DNA from: Meghimatium bilineatum
Lineage: Eukaryota > Mollusca > Gastropoda > Stylommatophora > Philomycidae
Assembly: GCA_034231615.1 (NCBI GenBank)
Contig: CM067317.1
Span: 49,310,282-49,374,281 of the forward strand
Reading direction: 5' to 3'
Length of the DNA: 64,000 nt
The notes under the pieces are model-generated. The model was not told where the DNA came from. It ran no database searches and saw only the letters and a program-made list of their open reading frames with translations. Both the position numbers and the translations under genes were made by a program. Within the stretch, counting starts at the first letter, position 1. Every line of letters starts with the position of its first letter. Of the stretch, positions 11,301-26,300 are shown piece after piece.

Positions 11301-14300
11301 AAAATGACGTATTTGACTTCCCCTGAATTTCATTAGCTGTCAACACAATGTATAATCATAGTGACCAATGGAAATCGAGGTAGTTAGTTTTAGAAGGCTG
11401 TTTTCGAATTATCTATCATGTCTTATTGCCGTTGGTCTCTTTGTGTGTATGCTTTGTGTCGACAGACAATGAGAATTCGGGACAAGTGAAATAGCGATAC
11501 TTTAGAAAGATGTTTCCAAAGAGTCAAATCAGTAAAATTGGATAATATGGAGGATGTATAGTTACCAATGTACTCAACTTTTATGATAACAGCAGTATTC
11601 TATGCCTCTGCATGTTCGAACTTACTTTCACCAATGATAGTTTGCGCAGAGGCAACTATTACTTTCACCAATGATAGTTTGCGCAGAGGCAACTATTACT
11701 TTCACCAATGATAGTTTGCGCAGAGGCAACTATTACTTTCACCAATGATAGTTTGCACAGAGGCAACTATTACTTTCACCAATGATAGTTTGCGCAGAGG
11801 CAACTATTACTTTCACCAATGATAGTTTGCGCAGAGGCAACTATTACTTTCACCAATGATAGTTTGCACAGAGGCAACTATTACTGTCACCAATGATAGT
11901 TTGCACAGAGGCAAATATTACTGAACCCGCTTTTTGAGATTGGACTAAAGAGCAATGTTGAGGTATAACCCACAGACCAAAGCACTAGCTACTAACCCTC
12001 AGACCAGAGCACTAGCCACTAACCCTCAGATCAGAGCACTAGCCACTAAGTTAACAATGTCGCTCTCCGACAGTATATAAAATCGGTCATTGCTCAAGAA
12101 CTACATTGATGTTTGTCCATCTCGAAACAATATATACGCATTCCTGGTCTTTCAGAGGGGTTATAAGATAGGTCTTACATTTCTGTGAAGTCACCTGGGT
12201 ATGAAAGAAACCTCAGAAAAATTACCAAATTACACATAGGACATAGGAAGTAGGAGCTAGTCGTCCACAATTCCTGGGGTTCTGAAACAAAAAATCAAGC
12301 AGCGAACATTTCTATCTATCTAGATTTCAAGGCGAGGAGAGATTATCCATTCACATTGCACTGAATTGCTACTGAAAACAATAAGTACGTGCTAGAAATT
12401 CAACAAAAAATTACTTAGAAATGTCCTATACCTTTATGTCAAGCTTTTGCAATGCTGAACTCACGGACACCTGTATGCCCTCGTAATGACAAGTAGTGAT
12501 GGTGCCATGAGAGTTAAAATGTGCTTGCAGGCACTAACGATGATGAGTTTCAAACTTTATATAAATTGACATAATATTACTACCCGCGAGCATGGGGTGA
12601 ATGAACGAAGAACTGTTCTCATTTTCTACTTTCTACTTTCTACTTTCTACGTTCTACTTTCATTTCCCGATCATCCTAATATATATTATGGTTCTCAAAC
12701 ATTCAGCAACACGCGGACGGTGCCCTGAAAGTCGTTGAGAACCCCTGCCTCATATTCATAACTTGTTCTTGTATATTAACATTTTTTCCAGCCATCAGCC
12801 AAGATGACATTGATTACTTCTCTAGAAATCTCCAGCTAAACTTTACCTTGATAGAGAACAGCTTCTACAATCAAAAACTGTATCACTCGGAGATCAGGCT
12901 AACCAATAATGGAGTCCGGACATTTCCTGCTGCAGGTTGGGAAATCTACTTCTCACAGGTAATCTATTTTTATGTTTGTGATTCCTCCTCTGTTATTTAC
13001 CATAGACATGATGATGATGAGGATAATGATTATATAATCATTATAGCTACGAGTAGATAACTTTTGATAAGTAAATTCAAGTAGGAAGCATGAGGATAAA
13101 CTAAAATAATTCTTACAACTTTTGATAAAAGATGATGATGAAATAATTACTTTACCTGTGAGCAGGTAGCTCTTGATAGCCCAACGTCTTTCTGAAAAAA
13201 ACACTTGTTCTCAGTTGTGTAAATGCTGCGACACCCGGACTTACATAAGGTTGTCATAAAGGCATGGTTGTGTAAGAGGGATTTATGTTTATGAATGTTT
13301 CATTCCCAAAGAGAGGTATTCCAGTGATACAGTATCCCTAGATACTGAATAGATCTATTGAAATAAGATGCAGAATATGAAAGGCAAAAACTACATTCAG
13401 AAAAATGACAAATATATTGTGTAATATGATCTTATCATTAGAAGCGAGAAAGAGTTCTGCAGTGCTATATAACCACTATACTAACATATGGGTGCGAGTC
13501 TTGGGGCAATAAACAAACTGGAAAGTGGGAGATTGTAGGCAACAGAGATGTGGTTCTACAGAAGAATGCTGAGAATACCTTTACTGCCAGAAAAACTAAT
13601 GTAGAGGTGTTGAGTTAAATGCGAAACGAACCTTAATCAACAATATAAGAAAAAGGCATTCTTCTTTTTTGGCGACTTCATGAGACAGGCAGGTTTAGAG
13701 AACATAGTCACAACAGGCAAGATTGAAGGCACCAGAGACAGAGGGCGACAACGTGAGAAAATATTAGACAGTTTGACAACCTGGTACGGCAAGGAAAACA
13801 ACAACGATTTTTGTACATAATACTGTGGACAGAGAGCTGTGGAAAGCCATGATCTCCTACACCACCCGGAATGCCACTTGATGATGATGATGATGACAGT
13901 ATCCCATAATTACAACGTCCTGGCAGGAGCAAATAGTTTAATAGTAGACACAAGTCAAAATTGAAAGAAGATCTGGCAATGATTTTTTCACAAGTGACAG
14001 GTCAGCCTACCTCTCAACCTTCTTTAGTCACCTCCTGCCTACGACATACCTGGAAAGATGACATCGGACCGATTCTATTCACCTGGTAGTATAAGTCCAC
14101 GCTCTTGTTGCCATACGGGCGACTCCCGTGTACATAGCAACATTTGACATGAACCATGACATAAGAATAATTTGCTAAACAATACAGTTACATGACATAT
14201 GGATAGACGCTAAATGACATAGACACGACGCTAAACGATAGACAGCTACATGTCGATCTGCACGTAAACAGAGGCATTGTGTGAAAATAGGAAAAACAAT

Positions 14301-17300
14301 GCAGCAGCTCAATATTGGAGACTAGCTTGAAAGTTTGCGACAGATCAGACACAATCGAAAATTATCATATCGTACCCAAACATTCCATAGACCTGTCAAA
14401 ACACATTTGACTTTTCCCTTGATGTTAATTGTCTGTCAACACAAAGTCTACATTTACGTGACCAATGAAAACACTGGCAGAGACAAATAAATTAGTTTAA
14501 AATTAATATGAATCTGCAAGACTGTATATTTAACGGAAGACAGGAGCAGAACTATAGACAGAGTAATAGACAGTTATATATGTGTAAGGTTGTTGGCACA
14601 GGGAGATCAGTGCATGGGTAAGTGGGTAGTACAGATCAGTACATGGGTAAGTGGGTAGTACAGACCAGTACATGGGTAAGTGGGTAGTACAGATCAGTAC
14701 ATGGGTAAGTGGGTAGTATAGATCAGTACATGGGTAAGTGGGTAGTACAGATCAGTGCGTGGGTAGTACAGATCAGTGCATGGGTAAGTGGGTAGTACAG
14801 ATCAGTACGTGGGTAGTACAGATCAGTGCATGGGTAAGTGGGTAGTACAGATCAGTGCGTGGGTAGTACAGATCAGTGCATGGGTAAGTGGGTAGTACAG
14901 ATCAGTGCATGGGTAAGTGGGTAGTACAGATCAGTACGTGGGTAGTACAGATCAGTGCATGGGTAAGTGGGTAGTACAGATCAGTGCGTGGGTAGCACAG
15001 ATCAGTGCATGGGTAAGTGGGTAGTACAGATCAGTGCATGGGTAAGTGGGTAGTATAGACCAGACAGAAGTCGGTAAACAACGGTTCCACCCGAATTACG
15101 CGCCCGTCAATCCTGAAACAAAAATCGCAACTGCTGACCTGCATTCCTCCTAAAAATAATCAAAGTTCCCATGTTAAGCATACTGTAGAACCACATGACT
15201 TTCAGATATTGAATACATTTGTCTCCACCTCAAAATACATATGTAAATGTCCATTCGTTAAATAATGTTAAAATATATATTTAGTCACGTTAACACGGTA
15301 ATTAATTTTTGCACATTAGCCTTTTTCTCGTCCGAACCGCGACCTGCTGTCAAATTCCGCATCCGGTCCTTGGACTAAGAAAGGTTGTTGGCGCCTGTTA
15401 TAGACTGGTATATTGAAAGACAGTCAGAGAAAGCCGTCTAAACAGATAGATAAAATAGACAGACAGTCAAATAGATAGACAGACCGACAGATAGATAGAC
15501 GCAGAGTCAGATAGATAGAAATACAGACAGGCAGTCAGACATACAGACTAGCGAATTGATTCACTATGGATTAATAGACGTAGAAATAAGAGATATACAC
15601 CATGTGAGAGATATACACCATGTGAGAGATATACACCATGTGAGAGATATACACGATGTGAGAGATATACACGATGTGAGAGATATACACGATGTGAGAG
15701 ATATACACGATGTGAGAGATATACACCATGTGAGAGATATACACCATGTGAGAGATATACACCATGTGAGAGATATACACCATGTGAGAGATATACACCA
15801 TGTGAGAGATATACACGATGTGAGAGATATACACGATGTGAGAGATATACACCATGTGAGAGATATACACCATGTGAGAGATATACACGATGTGAGAGAT
15901 ATACACCATGTGAGAGATATACACGATGTGAGAGATATACACCATGTGAGAGATATACACCATGTGAGAGATATACACGATGTGAGAGATATATACGATG
16001 TGAGAGATATACACGATGTGAGAGATATACACCATGTGAGAGATATAACCATGTGAGAGATATACACCATGTGAGAGATATACACGATGTGAGAGATATA
16101 CACGATGTGAGAGATATACACGATGTGAGAGATATACACGATGTGAGAGATATACACCATGTGAGAGATATACACCATGTGAGAGATATACACCATGTGA
16201 GAGATATACACCATGTGAGAGATATACACGATGTGAGAGATATACACCATGTGAGAGATATACACGATGTGAGAGATATACACCATGTGAGAGATATACA
16301 CGATGTGAGAGATATACACCATGTGAGAGATATACACGATGTGAGAGATATACACCATGTGAGAGATATACACGATGTGAGAGATATACACCATGTGAGA
16401 GATATACACCATGTGAGAGATATACACGATTATAGAGATATACACGATTATAGAGATATAAACCATGATAGAGATATACACGATGATAGAGATATACACC
16501 ATGATAGAGAAATACACGATGATAGAGATATATACGATGATAGAGATATACACCATAATAGAGATATACACGATGATAGAGATATATACGATGATAGAGT
16601 TATACACCATGTGAGAGATATACACGATTATAGAAATATACACGATTATAGAGATATACACGATGATAGAGATATACACGATGATAGAGATATACACGAT
16701 GATAGAGATATACACCATGATAGAGATATACACCATGATAGAGATATACACGATTATAGAGATATACACGATGATAGAGATATACACGATGATAGAGATA
16801 TACACGATGATAGAGTTATACACGATAATAGAGATATACACGATCATAGAGATATACACGATGATAGAGATATACACGATTATAGAGATATACACCATGT
16901 GAGATATATACACGATTATAGAGATATACACCATGATAGAGATATACACCATGTGAGAGATATACACGATGATAGAGATATACACGATGATAGAGATATA
17001 CACGATGATAGAGATATACACGATGATAGAGATATACACGATGATAGAGATATACACCATGTGAGAGATATACACCATGTGAGAGATATACACCATGTGA
17101 GAGATATACACCATGTGAGAGATATACACGATTATAAAGATATACACGATGTGAGAGATATACACCATGTGAGAGATATACACCATGTGAGAGATATACA
17201 CCATGTGAGAGATATACACCATGTGAGAGATATACACCATGTGAGAGATATACACGATGTGAGAGATATACACGATGTGAGAGATATACACCATGTGAGA

Positions 17301-20300
17301 GATATACACCATGTGAGAGATATACACGATTATAGAGATATACACGATGTGAGAGATATACACGATGTGAGAGATATACACCATGTGAGAGATATACACC
17401 ATGTGAGAGATATACACGATGTGAGAGATATACACGATTATAGAGATATACACGATGTGAGAGATATACACCATGTGAAAGATATACACGATGATAGAGA
17501 TATACACGATGTGAGAGATATATACCATGTGAGAGATATACACCATGTGAGAGATATACACCATGTGAGAGATATACACGATGTGAGAGATATACACCAT
17601 GTGAGAGATATACACCATGTGAGAGATATACACGATGTGAGAGATATACACCATGTGAGAGATATACACGATGTGAGAGATATACACCATGTGAGAGATA
17701 TACACCATGTGAGAGATATACACCATGTGAGAGATATACACGATGTGAGAGATATACACCATGTGAGAGATATACACGATGTGAGAGATATACACGATGT
17801 GAGAGATATACACCATGTGAGAGATATACACCATGTGAGAGATATACACCATGTGAGAGATATACACCATGTGAGAGATATACACTATCTGAGAGATATA
17901 CACGATGTGAGAGATATACACGATGTGAGAGATATACACGATGTGAGAGATATACACCATGTGAGAGATATACACCATGTGAGAGATATACACGATTATA
18001 GAGATATACACGATGTGAGAGATATACACGATGTGAGAGATATACACCATGTGAGAGATATACACCATGTGAGAGATATACACCATGTGAGAGATATACA
18101 TGATGTGAGAGATATACACGATTTGAGAGATATACACCATGTGAGAGATATACACGATTATAGAGATATACACGATGTGAGAGATATACACCATGTGAGA
18201 GATATACACGATTATAAAGATATACACGATGTGAGAGATATACACCATGTGAGAGATATACACGATGTGAGAGATATACACGATTATAGAGATATACACG
18301 ATGTGAGAGATATACACCATGTGAGAGATATACACCATGTGAGAGATATACACGATGTGAGAGATATACACGATGTGAGAGATATACACGATGTGAGAGA
18401 TATACACCATGTGAGAGATATACACCATGTGAGAGATATACACCATGTGAGAGATATACACGATTATAGAGATATACACGATGTGAGAGATATACACGAT
18501 GTGAGAGATATACACCATGTGAGAGATATACACCATGTGAGAGATATACACGATTATAGAGATATACACGATGTGAGAGATATACACCATGTGAGAGATA
18601 TACACCATGTGAGAGATATACACCATGTGAGAGATATACACGATTATAAAGATATACACGATGTGAGAGATATACACGATGTGAGAGATATACACCATGT
18701 GAGAGATATACACCATGTGAGAGATATACACGATGTGAGAGATATACACCATGTGAGAGATATACACCATGTAAGAGATATACACCATGTGAGAGATATA
18801 CACCATGTGAGAGATATACACGATGTGAGAGATATACACCATGTGAGAGATATACACGATGTGAGAGATATACACCATGTGAGAGATATACACCATGTGA
18901 GAGATATACACCATGTGAGAGATATACACCATGTGAGAGATATACACCATGTGAGAGATATACACCATGTGAGAGATATACACCATGTGAGAGATATACA
19001 CCATGTGAGAGATATACACGATGTGAGAGATATACACCATGTGAGAGATATACACCATGTGAGAGATATACACCATGTGAGAGATATACACCATGTGAGA
19101 GATATACATGATGTGAGAGATATACACGATTTGAGAGATATACACGATGTGAGAGATATACACGATGATAGAGATATACACCATGTGAGAGATATACACC
19201 ATGTGAGAGATATACACCATGTGAGAGATATACACGATGTGAGAGATATACACGATGTGAGAGATATACACGATGTAAGAGATATACACGATGTGAGAGA
19301 TATACACCATGTGAGAGATATACACCATGTGAGAGATATACACGGTTATAGAGATATACACCATGTGAGAGATATACACGATTATAGAGATATACACCAT
19401 GTGAGAGATATACACCATGAGAGAGATATACACCATGTGAGAGATATACACCATGTGAGAGATATACACGATTATAGAGATATACACCATGTGAGATATA
19501 TACACGATTATAGAGATATACACCATGTGAGAGATATACACAATTATAGAGATATACACCATGTGAGAGATATACACGATTATAGAGATATACACGATGT
19601 GAGAGATATACACGATTATAGAGATATACACCATGAGAGAGATATACACCATGTGAGAGATATACATCATGTGAGAGATGTACATCATGTGAGAGATATA
19701 CACGATTATAGAGATATATACCATGTGAGAGATATACACCATGTGAGAGATATACACCATGAGAGAGATATACACCATGTGAGAGATATACACCATGTGA
19801 GAGATATACATCATGTGAGAGATATACACGATTATAGAGATATACACCATGTGAGAGATATACACCATGTGAGAGATATACACCATGAGAGAGATATACA
19901 CCATGTGAGAGATATACACCATGTGAGAGATATACACCATGTGAGAGATATACACGATTATAGAGATATACACCAAGTGAGAGATATACACGATTATAGA
20001 GATATACACCATGTGAGAAATATACACCATGTGAGAGATATACACCATGTGAGAGATATACACCATGAGAGAGATATACACCATGTGAGAGATATACACC
20101 ATGTGAGAGATATACACCATGTGAGAGATATACACGATTATAGAGATATACACCATGTGAGAGATATACACCATGTGAGAGATATACACCATGTGAGAGA
20201 TATACACCATGAGAGAGATATACACCATGTGAGAGATATACACCATGTGAGAGATATACATCATGTGAGAGATATACACGATGTGAGAGATATACACCAT

Positions 20301-23300
20301 TATAGAGATATACACCATGTGAGAGATATACACGATTATAGAGATATACACCATGTGAGAGATATACACGCTTATAGAGATATACACCATGTGAGAGATA
20401 TACACCATGTGAGAGATATACACCATGTGAGAGATATACACCATGTGAGAGATATACACCATGTGAGAGATATACACGATGTGAGAGATATACACGATGT
20501 GAGAGATATACACCATGTGAGAGATATACACCATGTGAGAGATATACACCATGTGAAATATATACACGATGTGAGAGATATACACGATGTGAGAGATATA
20601 CACGATGTGAGAGATATACACGATGTGAGAGATATACACCATGTGAGAGATATACACCATGTGAGAGATATACACGATTATAGAGATATACACGATGATA
20701 GAGATATACACGATGATAGAGATATACACGATGATAGAGATATACACGATGATAGAGATATACACCATGTGAGAGATATACACGATGTGAGAGATATACA
20801 CGATGTGAGAAATATACACGATGATAGAGATATACACGATGATAGAGATATACACGATGATAGAGATATACACGATGATAGAGATATACACCATGATAGA
20901 GATATACACGATGATAGAAATATACACGATGATGGAGATATGCACGATGATAGAAATATACAAGATGTTAGAAATATACACGATGATAGAGATATACACG
21001 ATGATAGAAATATACACGATGATAGAGATATACACGATGATAGAAATATACACGATGATAGAGATATACACGATGATAGAAATATACACGATGATAGAGA
21101 TATACACGATGATAGAAATATACACGATGATAGAGATATACACGATGTGAGAGATATACACGATGTGAGAGATATACACGATGTGAGAGATATGCACGAT
21201 GTGAGAGATATACACGATGTGAGAGATGTACACCATGTGAGAGATATACACGATGTGAGAGATATACACGATGTGAGAGATATACACCATGTGAGAGATA
21301 TACACCATGTGAGAGATATACACGATGTGAGAGATATACACGATGTGAGAGATATACACGATGTGAGAGATATACACTATGATAGAGATATACACCATGT
21401 GAGAGATATACACGATGTGAGAGATATACACCATGTGAGAGATATACACGATGTGAGAGATATACACGATTATAGAGATATACACAATGTGAGAGATATA
21501 CACCATGTGAGAGATATACACCATGTGAGAGATATACACCATGTGAGAGATATACACGATTATAGAGATATACACGATTATAGAGATATACACGATGATA
21601 GAGATATACACGATGTGAGAGATATACACGATGATAGAGATATACACCATGTGAGAGATATACACGATGATAGAGATATACACGATGTGAGAGATATACA
21701 CGATGATAGAGATATACACGATGATAGAGATACACACGATGTGAGAGATATACACGATGATAGAGATATACACGATGATAGAGATATACATTTATAGCAT
21801 GCATCCTGTACAATATTTAATCTCGCATTTTTTATCCAGCCACAGCTGATAGAACCGAACTCATACCCTTATCCAAATGGCAAGGAGAAGCCAAAGTACG
21901 GGGTTCGCTTCTTTTTTCTGATGGGAAATGTCTATCGTATGGTCCCAACGGACAGGTTTGGACATGTAAAACCTGGGGAGAGTAGAATCATTCGCTACAT
22001 CAGTGAACACTCTAACATTGCCCTTACAGATGTTCACCCAAATTGGTAAGATATACGTATGTATACATTTACATAAGCAAGAATTTATAAAAAATGTATA
22101 TTTATTTCTTTGACAAGGAATCAACTGTAAAACATAATTATTACTAATTAGATCAAATATACCCCTCTATTCCCAGTGTCAATATATCGTTGCGAATGAT
22201 GGACACCGAACAGGTTAACGTCAAAGAAAATAGCTGCCTTCGTGTTGAGGTGATTCAGAAAGATTTTCAGAATACATTGGATGGAGAAAAAAATTAAACC
22301 AGGAAATAAGAAGAAGGATAAACATCGAAGAGGACTGGCTCCATAACATTATAATAAGACAACATCGTTTCTTTAAATATATCAAGAGACATAACTGTAT
22401 GAAAAGATTAGTAGTGGATGGCATGAGTGGCGCTAACAGAGGCAGAAGTCGACCAAGAAGAAGATCAACAACAGACATATCTGAGTGTTTAAAGATAACA
22501 TTGACAGAGGCAGGTCAGCTGACCCAGGTTGGTGAAAAGTTCCGAACAGCCATAAGAAAGAATGTTCTGGTAAAAATATGGCACCTGATATCTATTTATT
22601 TATTATCTTTTCCACAAATGATGTTAGGCGCCGTGCGTAGTGGAAGTTTTCTGCATTTGGCTATGTTTGTTGCACGTGCTATGGTTAGGCCCTGCTTTTC
22701 AACAATCTCTTTTTGATTGAATCTTCCCATCTTGTTCTTGGTTCGTTCTTTCTGCTGTTGTAAGCCTGGATGATGGCTGTTGTGATGGTTCCATTCGTAT
22801 TAGGTGGCCGTACCAGTAAATCAGTTATCTCGTTATATATATATTGTTTGAATGATATGGTCTTCACTATCTTTCGATGTCATGTCTTCATTTATACCTG
22901 ATATATGTATATTTATTTCAACAAGACAAAGATAACGATACACTTATATCGGACATATACTTAGATTGACAAGGAAAGGCGGGGGAGGGGATTGCGCTAC
23001 AAACACTAAATTGGGTACAAGATAACAAGAAAAACAGAGGAAGACAAAGACAAACCCTTCACAGAACAAAAATCTAAGAATATATTACTAGGGGTATCAA
23101 CAGCAAGCAAGGTCATTCTCGTAAACTATAATTTGAAATCCGCGAGTTAACACTTGTACGCTTCTTCAGTATAAGGCTTTGGAATATTTAGTTAGTTATT
23201 TGAACAGGCAAAATCAACTTTATAGGAAACTGAAATGCGTACTGCACAACATGCCTTATTAATAGAAGTATGAAAATGTCTTTCAATGTTACATACATCT

Positions 23301-26300
23301 ACTACTGTCATATGAAAGCAAATAAAGGACAATAACTAAACAAAGAAGAGGGATTCTGAAATCACATGGGCGCAAGAGAAACCAACGAAGAAATATTAAT
23401 GAAGATTCACACCAAAGGATGTTCAATATTAACATCAATGAGACAGCCAACATTTTATTGGTCACATCAGCAGACGAGGTTTGGAATACAACATAACAAA
23501 AATGAAAATCGAGGGGAATCGATATAGAGGACAGAAAAAAAAGAGAAGATACTGGATAGTGTAACATCGTGGCATGATAGAAAGTCATCAGTAGAATTGA
23601 TACACATTAATGCAGATAGAATGTCGTGTATGTAAATGATAGCCTACACCACCAGGTGTGGCACATGATGATGATAACGGCGATGATGATTTGTATCGAG
23701 TATGTTGAGTTTCTAAGGTGGTGATAAGTAGAAACGGTTTTCAGAAAACTTGGCACAAGTTATAACTATTTTGTACAACAGGTTAGAAGCTCAGCTCCTG
23801 GCTGAGTTAGGTTAGAAAACATGTAATCTTTCACGGTTTTCTATATTGGAAACAGATGTGAATAAGTATTTACTACATTCATTATTTTTATCGTTATTCT
23901 CGGAAAGCTTCTCACTTATTGACCATTTCTTGGAAAGGCTACACAGTGCAAATGTGTCCTCCGTATATATATATGACATACTGGCTAATGAATACAACAA
24001 AGCATTCGGTTGTGTTCTACATCAAAAACTTTGCAATATCATGAAGGATATGGATTTCTCACTACACGTCATCATCATTAAGTGCCGTCTCCGCAACGAA
24101 GGTTGGCTGCAACGTATCTCCAACATCTCCTGTCTCTTGTCTTGGTGGTGCACTCTGCTAGACTGTAACCTGTCCATCGTGTAATGTTACTCTCCCACTT
24201 GTATCTCTGCCTACCTCTTGCTCGCTTCCCTTTGACTTTACCCTCAAGTAAGGTCTTCAATAGGGTGACATGTCTTTTAATGTGTCCAAAGTATTTTATT
24301 TGCCTAATCTTTATTTCTCTTAGTAGTTCTTTCTTCATATTAAGTGCCTTTAGCACCTCTTTATTTGTTTTCTTCTCTTTCCATGATGTTCTCCCTATTC
24401 TTCTATATACCCACATCTCAAAGGCATCAATTTTGTCTTCTAATTGTTTATTTAGTGTCCATGTTTCTGAGCCATACATTAAACATGGACACTAAACGTA
24501 CATTACATTGACATTAAACATGGACATTAAACATGGACACTACACGTAATCCGCCTTAAAAAAACATTATATCAAGACCAGCAAGCAGCCGTGAGAGTCT
24601 TCTTCTTCTTCTGCGTTCGTTCTCAAACTCCTGCAGATTATCAGGATGTGGTCCGAAGAACAGAATGCGTTGCGTCATGGTTTACAGCATTGCTTCGATA
24701 TCTGCGCCTTTCGGCCTGACACATCCGACTTTAGCATGGCTTTGGGTCACTGCCCCTATATGGGATGGGACAGCCAACTCCATCCCATAACCTTCTTAGT
24801 CCCCTTTTACGACATGCGTGGAAGGTAAACATTGTTACTATTCTTTGCTCCCCTTTCGGGCCCCGGCAACACACAGGCGAGCCGTGAGAGTAAATAGCAA
24901 AACATCTGATTGGTTCAGCGTGGTGTCAGACAATGATGTGTCTTGTCGTTATATCTCGTCATCATTTATGCAGATAAAATAATGAGAAATGTAAGAAATG
25001 ACTAACAGAGAAATAATTTCGACCCACTCAACATCGGAGATCAAGAGATACCAGAACTAAGATATGCTGATGATACAACATTTTTGGCACAGTCAAGCAG
25101 GTCTCGAACACTTCATAAACTCCATTAAAGAACATAGTGAAAAAAAGAAATCTATTTCTAAATGGAAACAAGACCAAGATTAGGACAAGCGAGAAAACGA
25201 CTAGCAAGTTCTCAATCAGTATCAACAACAGCGAATTAGAAAGAGTAACCAGTTTTGAATACCTTGGTCTCTTATCAACAGTAATGGGGATTGCTATGAA
25301 GAATTCAGAAGGAGGTTGGCTATCGCGCCAAAGAAGCTGATACAAATGAAAAACATATGGCTGAGTTGCTGCAAAACAACAAAACTAACATTCCTAAGAG
25401 CTTGAATATTCCTCGTGGCAATCACTATATGGGCGTGAATCCTGGACAATCACGAACAAAGTGAAAAATAACATATCATCATTTGAAAAAAAGTGTTAGA
25501 GAAAAGTCCTCAGAATACCATAGACCAAAAACTTCACCGATGTAGCCATCCTGTGAGAAATTAATGTAAAAGTAAAATGGCTAAATTTGCATGGTTCTTT
25601 CCAGAATACTAGATATTATGGCCATATTAAACGCTATGACAGCCTAGAGAAAATAATAATGGAGCGGATGAAGCCATAGAGACGAACAAGTGGCAGACCA
25701 GGAAAACGATGTATGCAAGACATCAAAGACCACCTGAACATGACAATAAAATAAGCAGGAAGACTGGCTAAAGATAGACAGACGTTTCGAAAGGCTGCAA
25801 TGACTGCTACATCCTGTTCAGGATATGCTACCTGATGATGACGATGATTGGCTAATGGAAATCAAGCCCTCTGAAACGACTCTTAACTATTCTCTTGATT
25901 TGTATTGGCTGAGAAACAAAGTATAATCACAGCAACCAATGAAAATCACAGGAATAGTCAAATGAGCAAATAAGAAGGATTGATGTCCCATTATCTAGTA
26001 CTGGTCCTCAAGTCGATGGTCATGGTGTGATCACTGTGCTAGGTCGGTGATGAGAAAGTACACGGATGTATACATTGTACAAAAAACTTAACCCTATATT
26101 ACACAGTGTAGTTGGTCAGTGTGCTAGAACCATTTCGACGTTAATATTTTTAGTATATTTGTGTTCACAATTTTAGCAGTTGTTTCCATTTGAAGCCAGA
26201 TGGTTTGTTATTTTTTTTCCGAATGATTTTTGAAACTTTGACGATGCCACATGATTTATATGATATTTTACGTATATTTATATCTGTAAAAAACATTTTT

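Larger units (their letters stand above)
15588..21797. repeat. 6.2-kb satellite array of about 345 18-bp monomers in intron 2
   Basis: Consensus GAGATATACACCATGTGA. Main variants differ at the CC/CG of CACCATG and in the last five bases (TGTGA, TTATA, TGATA, TGAGA). GATGATA-type monomers cluster at about 16480-17050, 20690-21140 and 21590-21790. The array ends in GAGATATACATTTATAG, 42 bp before exon 3. One 17-bp monomer near 16044 shifts the phase. The length of 18 keeps frames open on both strands, giving strings such as RDIHHV and YISHMV. Confidence 0.99.

Noticed and set aside
15564-21797. Open frames of about 1900 and 2075 codons on opposite strands, coding R-D-I-H-H-V and Y-I-S-H-M-V repeats
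   Set aside because: An 18-bp period keeps any stop-free frame open. The array lies in an intron, and the phase shift near 16044 and the match of both strands argue against coding. Without proteomic data I do not call a gene.
15588-21797. CRISPR-like array
   Set aside because: Monomers are contiguous, with no spacers of unique sequence, and the genome is eukaryotic.
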